From Glaciimonas sp. PCH181 (lineage in GTDB: Bacteria; Pseudomonadota; Gammaproteobacteria; Burkholderiales; Burkholderiaceae_D), in the NCBI RefSeq assembly GCF_003056055.1, contig NZ_PYFP01000002.1, positions 1,601,646-1,665,645 on the forward strand: 64,000 nt of DNA, in the 5' to 3' direction. Below the pieces are notes generated by a model, which was not told where the DNA came from, searched no databases, and saw only the letters and a program-made list of their open reading frames with translations. The position numbers and the translations under genes were made by a program. Below, piece by piece: positions 18,806 through 26,437 of this stretch (its first letter is position 1; every line of letters begins with the position of its first letter).

Positions 18806-19668
18806 GCTTGTCCCTGATTGTCGGCAGAGGGCGCGTTGGGGGCGCTCACGCCGGGCGGCGTCTTATAGCGGTTATAACTCCATATATATTGGGCCGGGCA
18901 ACGTGCAATGAGTTTTTCCATCGCGATATTGATCGCTTCAGCTTGTTGTTGCGGCGTCGTGCCCAACTCTTCTTCAAACGGCACAAAACGAATCACGAAA
19001 CCGCGGCCAAATGAAAGTCGCTCTGCGTACGACAAAATAATCGGCGCGCCGCTCATTTGGTGCAATTTAGCCGATAAGGTCATTGTGTAAGCCGGTTTGC
19101 CAAAAAAATTAGCCCATACGCCCTCGCCATTTTGCGGTACCTGATCCGGTAACAAACCAATAGCCTGACCTTTTTTGAGCGCTTTTAGCAATGCGCGAAC
19201 TCCCGTCAGATTCGCAGGCGCAAGATGCAAATTGCGACGTGCGCGGGCGCCTTCAATCAATGGTTTTAACGCAGCTTTACGGGGTGGGCGATACAGTGCT
19301 GTAAGCGGGGTTTTTTCGGCAATGGCCTGCGCAATAATTTCAAAACATCCTAAGTGCGGCGTGAGTAATATCACGCCGGTATTGGCGTCAAGAGCGGCTT
19401 GCACCAAGTCCCAGTTTTCGATTCGGGCAGTGCGCAACACTTTTTCTGGCGAGGCACACCAGACGAAGGGAAGCTCGAACATACTCTTCCCCGACTCGCG
19501 GATCGCTTGCGATAGCTGGCGCTGATAGCCAGCCCTCCCCAAGTTGTCTTTTAATTTGCGCCGATAAGAGGGCGACAGCAGATACACCAGCCAGCCGACC
19601 GAAGCGCCAATCGCGTGCAACGCAGATAGCGGTAATCCAGATAACAATTTAAAGAGAGCAACAAGCAT
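18802..19668 (-). CDS. LpxL/HtrB-family lipid A acyltransferase
   Basis: Second member of the pair, 288 aa from the ATG at 19668. An in-frame ATG at 19722 would add 18 residues unlike the family. The active-site motif is in ILLTPHLGCFEIIAQAI (His, then Glu four residues on). ALYRPPRKAALKPLIEGAR, GLLPDQVPQNGEGVWANFFG and AYTMTLSAKLHQM are the other family blocks. The C-terminus is Pro/Ala-rich. It probably acylates lipid A precursors at the inner membrane. The gene is divergent from metK, as in many betaproteobacteria. Confidence 0.9.
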   Translation of the reverse strand: MLVALFKLLSGLPLSALHAIGASVGWLVYLLSPSYRRKLKDNLGRAGYQRQLSQAIRESGKSMFELPFVWCASPEKVLRTARIENWDLVQAALDANTGVILLTPHLGCFEIIAQAIAEKTPLTALYRPPRKAALKPLIEGARARRNLHLAPANLTGVRALLKALKKGQAIGLLPDQVPQNGEGVWANFFGKPAYTMTLSAKLHQMSGAPIILSYAERLSFGRGFVIRFVPFEEELGTTPQQQAEAINIAMEKLIARCPAQYIWSYNRYKTPPGVSAPNAPSADNQGQA

Positions 19669-19978
19669 TGGAGGAGACCGGAGGCGTTTTGCCGAAATGT
19701 TGTAAAAGGCGTAAAATACCACAACGCTGCACTGTCAAAATGACTGTGTGGCAAGTAATACCTCTGTTGTAATGCATTTTTTATAATGATGGTGTCGCTG
19801 GATGCAATTTAATATTCACGATATTATTATTTATAGCTGGTCCAAGTTTCATCATATTCATCCGCCGAGTTAATAGACAACTTGCGAAGCGGTATACAAA
19901 TTTCGCTAAAGCGTCGCAGGCTCTACAGTAGGACTGCGGCATGGTCACCACTGTATTTCTTTTTAGCAGGAGCCTGTC

Positions 19979-21136
19979 ATGACACACGAATACCTCTTCA
20001 CCTCTGAATCCGTTTCTGAGGGCCATCCCGACAAAGTCGCGGATCAAATTTCCGACGCTATCCTTGATGCTATTTTGGCCCAAGATCCGTTTGCGCGTGT
20101 CGCTGCGGAAACATTAGTCAATACCGGTCTGGTTGTTTTAGCTGGCGAAGTTACCACCAACGCCAATGTCGATTACATCAATGTCGCACGTGAGACCATC
20201 AAACGCATCGGCTACGACAATGCCGATTATGGCATCGACTACAAAAGCTGCGCAGTACTGGTGGCCTATGACAAGCAATCGCCGGATATCGCCCAAGGCG
20301 TCGACGAAGGTCGAGGGATTGATCTTGATCAGGGCGCTGGCGATCAAGGCTTGATGTTCGGTTATGCTTGCGACGAAACGCCTGAATTAATGCCCGCCGC
20401 GATTTATTACGCGCACCGCATCGTTGAGCGCCAGTCTCAATTACGCCGTGATGGCCGTTTGCCTTGGCTTCGTCCAGATGCAAAATCCCAAATCACCTTG
20501 AAATATGTCGATGGCGTTCCGGTTGGTATCGACACCATCGTATTGTCGACACAACACGCACCAGAAATGCAGCACAAGGCGATCGAAGAAGCTGCCATTG
20601 AAGAGATCATTAAGCCGGTGGTGCCGAAGGAATGGCTGCAAAACACCCGTTATCTGGTGAATCCTACCGGCCGTTTTGTGATCGGCGGTCCGCAAGGCGA
20701 TTGCGGTCTGACCGGACGTAAAATTATTGTGGATACATACGGCGGTGCTGCGCCCCACGGCGGTGGTGCTTTTTCCGGTAAAGACCCGTCTAAAGTCGAC
20801 CGTTCTGCCGCTTACGCTGGTCGCTATGTCGCCAAGAATATCGTTGCCGCCGGTCTTGCCAGCCGTTGCCAGATTCAAGTGTCGTACGCGATCGGCATCG
20901 CTAAACCAACATCGGTGATGGTGACTACTTTCGGCACAGGCAAAATCAGTGACGAAAAGCTGGCGCAATTGGTATTGGAACATTTCGACCTGCGTCCAAA
21001 GGGTATTGTGCAGATGCTGGATCTGTTACGGCCGATCTATGAAAAAACTGCTGCATACGGTCACTTTGGCCGCGAAGAGCCGGAGTTTAGCTGGGAGCGG
21101 ACCGATAAAGCTGCTGCGTTGAAAGCAGCTTTGTAA
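19979..21136 (+). CDS. metK: S-adenosylmethionine synthetase
   Basis: Makes SAM from ATP and methionine. The 385-aa product shows the expected order: [21 protein letters not shown] at the N-terminus (His of HPDK), [20 protein letters not shown] with the GAGDQG ATP motif, and [16 protein letters not shown], the phosphate-binding loop. It starts with ATG preceded by AGCAGGAG. The gene is alone on this strand before a strong terminator at 21172-21227. Together with ahcY and metF it covers much of the methyl cycle. Confidence 0.98.
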   Translation: MTHEYLFTSESVSEGHPDKVADQISDAILDAILAQDPFARVAAETLVNTGLVVLAGEVTTNANVDYINVARETIKRIGYDNADYGIDYKSCAVLVAYDKQSPDIAQGVDEGRGIDLDQGAGDQGLMFGYACDETPELMPAAIYYAHRIVERQSQLRRDGRLPWLRPDAKSQITLKYVDGVPVGIDTIVLSTQHAPEMQHKAIEEAAIEEIIKPVVPKEWLQNTRYLVNPTGRFVIGGPQGDCGLTGRKIIVDTYGGAAPHGGGAFSGKDPSKVDRSAAYAGRYVAKNIVAAGLASRCQIQVSYAIGIAKPTSVMVTTFGTGKISDEKLAQLVLEHFDLRPKGIVQMLDLLRPIYEKTAAYGHFGREEPEFSWERTDKAAALKAAL

Positions 21137-21171
21137 TTTCCCGCGTAACTGCTTGACGGCCTGAAAATAGG

Positions 21172-21227
21172 AAACGTGAGACGGACTTTTACCGTAAATC
21201 GGTGAAGTCTGTTCTCACGTTTTTTTA
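21172..21227 (+). terminator. Intrinsic terminator after metK
   Basis: Extended hairpin whose outer stem is aaacgtgaga / tctcacgttt, with further pairing inside, followed by a run of seven Ts. It begins 36 nt after the metK stop codon. Confidence 0.92.
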
Positions 21228-21366
21228 CGTCTGTCGGTCGCTATCGATGCATATCGATTGATATCGGTTGAAAATACGAACACAGACCGAATGTCTGTTC
21301 AAAATCGTTCTTTGCTGCCGCGCAAGGACTTGCTACACTGAGTTGTTCCGTTACCAACGGACATTG

Positions 21367-21525
21367 ATGGCACATGCAGCACCGGTATTTCCTCTGGTGT
21401 TGATTGTGCTGATTGTGTTTTCAGCGCTCCGGTTAATCCTCTATGGCCTCGTCCAAATCTTCTGCAAGTCAGGCGTCCGTTCCGCGCCGTCCGTTACCAC
21501 CCAGACTGCGTCCGGTGACGAGTAA
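21367..21525 (+). CDS. Possible 52-aa single-span membrane peptide
   Basis: Short frame starting MAHAAPVFPLVLIVLIVFSA, which is a good single membrane helix, then a polar tail. It overlaps the start of the AI-2E transporter gene in another frame by 83 nt. ACGGACATTG precedes the ATG. No family is recognised; it may be chance, since the upstream region is GC-rich and open. Low confidence. Confidence 0.25.
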   Translation: MAHAAPVFPLVLIVLIVFSALRLILYGLVQIFCKSGVRSAPSVTTQTASGDE

Positions 21526-22522
21526 CGTGTCCCCATTTCGTATTACTGCATGGTTGATTTCGATACTTGGGTTGGTGTTAGTGCTGACCTTGCATTTGCT
21601 GACGGCGCTATTGGCCGGATTGTTGGTGTATCAATTAGTACGCTCTTTGACACCGTTAATTCAGCGTCGGTTAACAAGCGAGCGCTCACATCTGATCGCG
21701 GTGGTGCTGTTATCGGCGGTGATTATTGGGGCGTTGACTGGCATCATTCTGGGATTGGTCGCCTTCTTTCACGGTGGACCGGATCGGATGCTAGTCATTC
21801 AGACCAAGCTGATGGAGGTCATCGATCAGGCGCGGACCCAAGTGCCAACGATGTTGCAGGGATATTTGCCCGACGATATCGCTGGCACCCGGCAGATGGT
21901 GACGGAATGGATAGAGTCGCACAACGGTGAATTGACGCTGGCGGGAAAAGAGGCGATCCAAGTCTTTATCCATATTTTGATCGGGATGGTATTGGGCGCG
22001 ATGGTGGCGTTGAATGCCGAGCATCCGATGCCAATATTGCAGCCATTATCGTCAGAGTTGCTAGGCCGGGTGCAATTGCTGGCCGATGCATTTCGTCGCG
22101 TGGTCTTCGCTCAGATCAAAATATCCTTGCTCAACACAACACTAACAGCAATATTCCTGTTGGTGATATTGCGTTTGGCGGGCGTACATTTGCCGTTGAC
22201 CAAAACCATGATTATCGTCACGTTTTTGGCTGGTTTACTGCCGGTGATTGGCAACCTGATTTCAAATTCGCTGATCGTTTTAGTCGCGCTGTCGGTCTCT
22301 TTATACGTAGCACTGGGGGCGTTGCTATTTTTAATCGTGATTCACAAACTCGAATATTTTTTGAATGCGCGCATCGTCGGTTCTCAAATTAACGCTCGTA
22401 GCTGGGAATTGTTGCTGGCGATGGTGTTGACCGAAGCCGCGTTTGGCTTACCCGGTTTGGTTGCGGCGCCGGTGTATTACGCTTATATCAAGAGCGAACT
22501 TTACGAGATGGGTTGGGTTTGA
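21443..22522 (+). CDS. AI-2E (PerM/TqsA) family transporter
   Basis: Polytopic inner-membrane protein, 359 aa, of the AI-2E transporter superfamily. After a basic 30-residue N-terminus come about seven hydrophobic segments: ITAWLISILGLVLVLTLHLL, LIAVVLLSAVIIGALTGI, then VFIHILIGMVLGAMVALN, and a C-terminal block with GLLPVIGNLISNSLIVLVAL and AAFGLPGLVAAPVYYAYI. The superfamily includes AI-2 exporters and sodium/proton antiporters, so the substrate cannot be given. The gene lies between metK and ahcY on the same strand, an arrangement that may only reflect local conservation. Confidence 0.87.
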   Translation: MASSKSSASQASVPRRPLPPRLRPVTSNVSPFRITAWLISILGLVLVLTLHLLTALLAGLLVYQLVRSLTPLIQRRLTSERSHLIAVVLLSAVIIGALTGIILGLVAFFHGGPDRMLVIQTKLMEVIDQARTQVPTMLQGYLPDDIAGTRQMVTEWIESHNGELTLAGKEAIQVFIHILIGMVLGAMVALNAEHPMPILQPLSSELLGRVQLLADAFRRVVFAQIKISLLNTTLTAIFLLVILRLAGVHLPLTKTMIIVTFLAGLLPVIGNLISNSLIVLVALSVSLYVALGALLFLIVIHKLEYFLNARIVGSQINARSWELLLAMVLTEAAFGLPGLVAAPVYYAYIKSELYEMGWV

Positions 22523-22696
22523 TGGCTGATTTCGTCGCAAAATAGAGACAAAATAAAGACACATTCGAGACAAATTCGAGAAAAGTGCCTCAAGGCAACG
22601 CCCTAAATGCCGCTCAAAATCGCGCTTTTTATGTTTTGGACGGCGCAAATCGTAAAGCGCTGAAAGCGATGGCAATTTGATTTAGAATACTGACTT

Positions 22697-22775
22697 CGTG
22701 CCAAGGAGCGTTGCGACAGACATCCACATAGTCTGCCAGGCTTGGCATCGCTGTAGTATGCAACCGCGCTCACGT
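22697..22775 (+). promoter_or_regulatory. S-adenosylhomocysteine (SAH) riboswitch
   Basis: Conserved SAH-aptamer blocks appear in order: ccaaggagcgttgcgaca, then a small hairpin (cagac / gtctg), then gccaggcttggca, and finally gcaaccgcgctcac. Stem P1 pairs tgccaag with cttggca, and gagcgttgc can pair with gcaaccgcgctc as the pseudoknot stem. It ends about 30 nt before ahcY. The known class binds SAH and switches on ahcY, which removes SAH. Confidence 0.92.
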
Positions 22776-22804
22776 TTCTTTTTTTCTAACGAAAGGAGGG
22801 CGTG

Positions 22805-24268
22805 ATGAACGCCGCTGTAATGACTTCCATCTCTAGTTCTAGTTCTTCCTCAACTTCTCACTCTAGCTCCGCTGCATTTTCAGATTATGTTGTTGCCGAT
22901 ATCAGCTTGTCTGGTTGGGGCGATAAAGAAATCCGTATTGCTGAAACCGAAATGCCCGGCCTGATTGCTATTCGGCAAGAATTCGCTGCTGCTCAGCCTC
23001 TCAAAGGTGCGCGCATCACCGGTTCGATTCACATGACGATTCAAACTGCAGTCTTGATCCAAACATTGGAGGCGTTAGGCGCCCAAGTGCGTTGGGCGTC
23101 CTGCAATATCTACTCAACCCAAGATCACGCTGCCGCTGCAATCGCTGCTGCCGGTACGCCGGTTTTTGCTTTTAAAGGCGAATCGCTGGATGAGTATTGG
23201 GATTTCACTCATCGGATTTTTGAATGGCCGGGTGAAGAGCAAGCCAACATGATTCTCGATGACGGTGGTGATGCCACGTTGTTGTTGCATCTGGGGACAC
23301 GCGCTGAAAAAGATGCATCGGTATTGAACGACCCAACTTCTGAAGAAGAAATTTGCTTGTTCAACGCCATCAAGAAAAAACTGACTACTTCGCCAAACTG
23401 GTATTCGACACGTCTGGCGCAAATCAAAGGCGTGACCGAAGAAACGACCACCGGCGTGCATCGTTTGTACCAGATGCACAAAGAAGGAAAATTGGCCTTC
23501 CCTGCGATTAACGTCAACGATTCCGTGACTAAATCCAAGTTTGATAATTTGTACGGTTGCCGTGAATCATTAGTCGATGGCATCAAGCGTGCTACCGACG
23601 TTATGATCGCTGGTAAAGTCGCCGTTATTGCTGGTTACGGCGATGTCGGCAAGGGTTCGGCGCAAGCAATGCGCGCATTGTCGGCGCAAGTTTGGGTGAC
23701 GGAAGTCGATCCAATTTGCGCTTTGCAAGCAGCGATGGAAGGTTATCGCGTCGTGACGATGGATTACGCGGCAGAGCACGGCGATATTTTTGTTACTTGT
23801 ACCGGTAACTATCATGTCATCACCCACGCGCACATGGCGAAGATGAAGGATCAGGCGATTGTTTGTAATATCGGCCATTTCGACAATGAAATTGAAGTCG
23901 CCGCGCTCAAGCAATACACTTGGGAAAACATCAAACCGCAAGTTGACCATATTATTTTCCCTGATGGCAAACGCATCATCCTGCTGGCAGAAGGTCGCTT
24001 GGTGAATCTGGGTTGCGGTACAGGCCATCCTTCGTATGTTATGAGCTCATCGTTTGCCAATCAAACCATCGCGCAAATCGAATTGTTCGCCAATACCAAG
24101 GCTTATTCAATCGGCGTATATACATTGCCGAAACATTTGGACGAGAAAGTCGCACGTCTGCAATTGAAAAAACTGAATGCGCAATTGAGCGTGCTGACAG
24201 AAGAGCAGGCCGCGTACATTGGTGTGAAGCAAACCGGACCTTACAAGCCGGACCAATACCGTTATTAA
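22805..24268 (+). CDS. ahcY: Adenosylhomocysteinase
   Basis: Hydrolyses SAH to adenosine and homocysteine, relieving product inhibition of methyltransferases. The 487-aa product has the NAD-binding motif [17 protein letters not shown] (about 275), the substrate region [12 protein letters not shown], and the C-terminal KPDQYRY with the tyrosine and lysine that reach into the partner subunit. The bacterial insertion around residue 180 is present. Before the core (DYVVADISL) is an odd N-terminal tail rich in serine. ATG at 22805 follows GAAAGGAGG; a GTG lies 3 nt upstream. Controlled by the SAH riboswitch. Confidence 0.98.
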   Translation: MNAAVMTSISSSSSSSTSHSSSAAFSDYVVADISLSGWGDKEIRIAETEMPGLIAIRQEFAAAQPLKGARITGSIHMTIQTAVLIQTLEALGAQVRWASCNIYSTQDHAAAAIAAAGTPVFAFKGESLDEYWDFTHRIFEWPGEEQANMILDDGGDATLLLHLGTRAEKDASVLNDPTSEEEICLFNAIKKKLTTSPNWYSTRLAQIKGVTEETTTGVHRLYQMHKEGKLAFPAINVNDSVTKSKFDNLYGCRESLVDGIKRATDVMIAGKVAVIAGYGDVGKGSAQAMRALSAQVWVTEVDPICALQAAMEGYRVVTMDYAAEHGDIFVTCTGNYHVITHAHMAKMKDQAIVCNIGHFDNEIEVAALKQYTWENIKPQVDHIIFPDGKRIILLAEGRLVNLGCGTGHPSYVMSSSFANQTIAQIELFANTKAYSIGVYTLPKHLDEKVARLQLKKLNAQLSVLTEEQAAYIGVKQTGPYKPDQYRY

Positions 24269-24304
24269 TACGCGTAAAAATAGTGTTTAGATAGTATGTA
24301 AATT

Positions 24305-24345
24305 GTGCGTCGGATGTCGCTGCTGTAAATGCATCCGACGCACTT
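24305..24345 (+). terminator. Hairpin after ahcY
   Basis: Twelve-bp stem, gtgcgtcggatg / catccgacgcac, with a loop of about 15 nt, 38 nt after the ahcY stop. The following bases (ttaat) are a poor T-run, so it may be partial, letting some transcription reach the holin-like gene and metF. Confidence 0.6.
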
Positions 24346-24419
24346 AATACGATATAAAACTAACGGGTTTTACCTGAACAAGTTTTACAAGTTTGTAAGT
24401 TGATCAAGGGGAGAAACGC

Positions 24420-24764
24420 ATGCGGTTACTGGTTACGTGGTTGATTAATGCGCTGGCGCTGCTGGCAGTCCCATATTTGTTGCACTCGGTGTCCGTGGAT
24501 AGTTTTGGTGCGGCATTGATTGCTGCTTTAATCCTCGGTTTTGTGAATACGCTGATTCGCCCGATATTGCTGGTATTGACGTTGCCCGCCACTGTTTTGA
24601 CACTTGGCTTGTTCATTTTTATCATTAATGGCCTGATGTTCTGGGTAGTGGCGCAACTGGTCGGTGGCTTTCATGTTGCCAGCTTCTGGGCAGCCGTATT
24701 TGGCGCTATTTTGTACAGTATTGTGTCGTGGGCTTTATCGACCTTGTTATTGAAAAAAAATTAA
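24420..24764 (+). CDS. Phage-holin-superfamily-IV membrane protein
   Basis: A 114-aa protein made almost entirely of four hydrophobic helices: LLVTWLINALALLAVPYLL, FGAALIAALILGFVNTLI, ILLVLTLPATVLTLGLFIFI and WAAVFGAILYSIVSWALS. This is the Mycobacterial-type four-TMS holin superfamily, which is widespread on chromosomes and mostly not phage-linked. The function is unknown. GGGGAGA precedes the ATG. Its stop codon touches the metF start, so the two are translationally coupled. Confidence 0.85.
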   Translation: MRLLVTWLINALALLAVPYLLHSVSVDSFGAALIAALILGFVNTLIRPILLVLTLPATVLTLGLFIFIINGLMFWVVAQLVGGFHVASFWAAVFGAILYSIVSWALSTLLLKKN

Positions 24765-25604
24765 ATGTCTCCACAAAATTTCAGCATTGAGTTTTTCCCG
24801 CCAAAGACGCCGGAAGGCGCCGAAAAATTACGCGTGACGCGGGCCAAGTTGGCTGAGCTGCATCCGAAATATTTTTCGGTTACGTTTGGGGCTGGCGGCT
24901 CGACCCAAAAAGGTACGCTGGATACGGTCCTGGAAATTCGTCGCGAAGGCCATGACGCCGCGCCACATTTATCTTGTCTGGGGAGTTCACGCGAGTCATT
25001 GCGGGAGATCCTCACCCAATATAAAGAGAACGGTATCAAACGTCTGGTCGCATTGCGGGGCGATGCACCTAGTGGTTATGGTGCGATGGATTTTTCTTCC
25101 AGTGAGTTTCGTTATGCGAACGAATTGGTAGAGTTTATCCGCACCGAAACCGGTGACTGGTTTCATATCGAAGTCGGCGCTTATCCTGAAATGCATCCGC
25201 AGGCAAAATCGCCGCAAGATGACGTACAGCGTTTCGCAGCGAAGATAAAAGCGGGTGCCAATGGCGCTATCACACAGTATTTTTATAATACCGACGCGTA
25301 CTTCCGTTTTGTCGAGGAAGCCCAAAAACTGGGCGTTGCAGTGCCGATAATTGCCGGGATTATGCCGATTACCAACTATTCTCAGTTAATGCGCTTTTCG
25401 GATATGTGCGGCACGGAAATTCCGCGCTGGATACGTCTGAAACTGGCCGCCTTTGGCGACGATACCGAGTCAATCCGCGCATTTGGTTTAGATGTCGTGA
25501 CGCAATTGTGTGAACGCTTGTTAGCTGGCGGTGCGCCGGGGTTGCATTTTTACACCCTTAATAATGCTGCTGCGACGACCGCGATCTGGCAGCGTTTGAA
25601 GTAA
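24765..25604 (+). CDS. metF: Methylenetetrahydrofolate reductase
   Basis: Flavoprotein that reduces 5,10-methylene-THF to 5-methyl-THF, the methyl donor for methionine synthesis. The 279-aa single-domain product is the usual bacterial size. FSIEFFPPKTPEG carries the catalytic glutamate; FGAGGSTQKGTLD, LVALRGDAPSGYG and GAITQYFYNTDAYFRF are the other family blocks. It follows the membrane-protein gene with no spacer and, with ahcY upstream, connects folate and methyl cycles. Confidence 0.97.
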   Translation: MSPQNFSIEFFPPKTPEGAEKLRVTRAKLAELHPKYFSVTFGAGGSTQKGTLDTVLEIRREGHDAAPHLSCLGSSRESLREILTQYKENGIKRLVALRGDAPSGYGAMDFSSSEFRYANELVEFIRTETGDWFHIEVGAYPEMHPQAKSPQDDVQRFAAKIKAGANGAITQYFYNTDAYFRFVEEAQKLGVAVPIIAGIMPITNYSQLMRFSDMCGTEIPRWIRLKLAAFGDDTESIRAFGLDVVTQLCERLLAGGAPGLHFYTLNNAAATTAIWQRLK

Positions 25605-25656
25605 ATTAAAGCCTGTCAAAAGATTTGATCGCCGTTACAGGGAAAGCCGTAACGTG

Positions 25657-25716
25657 AATAAGGATGGGATTGCCAGCATCGCAGCAAGGTGTCAGGCGAT
25701 GCCCATCCTTTTTCGG
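25657..25716 (+). terminator. Intrinsic terminator after metF
   Basis: Arms ggatgggattgcc and ggcgatgcccatcc pair with one bulge across a loop of about 20 nt, followed by TTTTT. A smaller hairpin (cgttac / gtaacg) lies just upstream near 25632-25655. It sits between convergent genes. Confidence 0.75.
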
Positions 25717-25717
25717 T

Positions 25718-26404
25718 TTATAGATGCCCCGTCTCGGTCAATATCAAATCCAAAGCAATATCGTGGGCCGCGCCTTCAAACTCTGCCAATCCGTTTGCAT
25801 AGCCAATTCCGACTGTTGTCGGGCGCGGCGCAATCGCCAGTGTCCGGTCATAAAATCCCCCGCCATAGCCCAGTCGTAGCCGCTCCCGGTTAAAGCCGAC
25901 GCATGGGATTAGCAATGCTTGCGGATTAACTATCGTCTGATTAGCGGGGATGGCGACGCCGAAGCTGTCTTTCAGCATTGCGTCGCCCGGCGTCCAGCGG
26001 ACAAAGCGCAGCGGTACGTCTTTGTCTACCACCACAGGCAGCGCCAGTTGCACGCCTTGTGCGATCAACGCGGCATAGGTCGGGCGTAAATCTGGCTCGT
26101 TGCGTATCGGCCAATACACCCCTATCACTATTTCAGGATGGTGCGCCACCAATGACGTGGCCCACGCAATCACTTGGTCGCCAATAGCCGTATTGAAGGC
26201 GCTTCGGTCATCATCGGACATGGCTTTGCGGGCCTGTAATAATGCGCTACGTAATTGTGATTTATCGTGGGGCTGATCACGTGACTTATCGTGTGGCTTA
26301 TCGCGCGCTTTCTTCTGTGCCTTATCGAGACCCGACTCCAACCCGCTTTCTATAGCGCTTTCAGGCCTTGAATCGGGGGCGTCGCATGCTATGCTAGGCG
26401 TCAT
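25718..26404 (-). CDS. 5-formyltetrahydrofolate cyclo-ligase
   Basis: Converts 5-formyl-THF to 5,10-methenyl-THF with ATP, recovering stored folate. Key motifs: QLRSALLQARKAMSDDDR with basic substrate residues near the N-terminus of the core, VIGVYWPIRNEPDLR, and near the C-terminus LGYGGGFYDRTLA, the nucleotide-binding loop. Before the core is a repetitive, charged linker of about 35 residues (short repeats such as DKPHDKS and ESGLESGL). The frame runs past the slt start; ATG at 26404 avoids this and is chosen. Divergent from slt with a 33-bp gap. Confidence 0.93.
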   Translation of the reverse strand: MTPSIACDAPDSRPESAIESGLESGLDKAQKKARDKPHDKSRDQPHDKSQLRSALLQARKAMSDDDRSAFNTAIGDQVIAWATSLVAHHPEIVIGVYWPIRNEPDLRPTYAALIAQGVQLALPVVVDKDVPLRFVRWTPGDAMLKDSFGVAIPANQTIVNPQALLIPCVGFNRERLRLGYGGGFYDRTLAIAPRPTTVGIGYANGLAEFEGAAHDIALDLILTETGHL

Positions 26405-26437
26405 TATTCGTACTCGCAAATAGAGGATTGTTAAGGT

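Noticed and set aside
19723..19978. Possible SAM riboswitch in front of metK
   Set aside because: Scanned for SAM-I, SAM-II and SAM/SAH blocks; none matched. Only promoter-like AT-rich sequence and a normal AGGAG ribosome binding site were seen.
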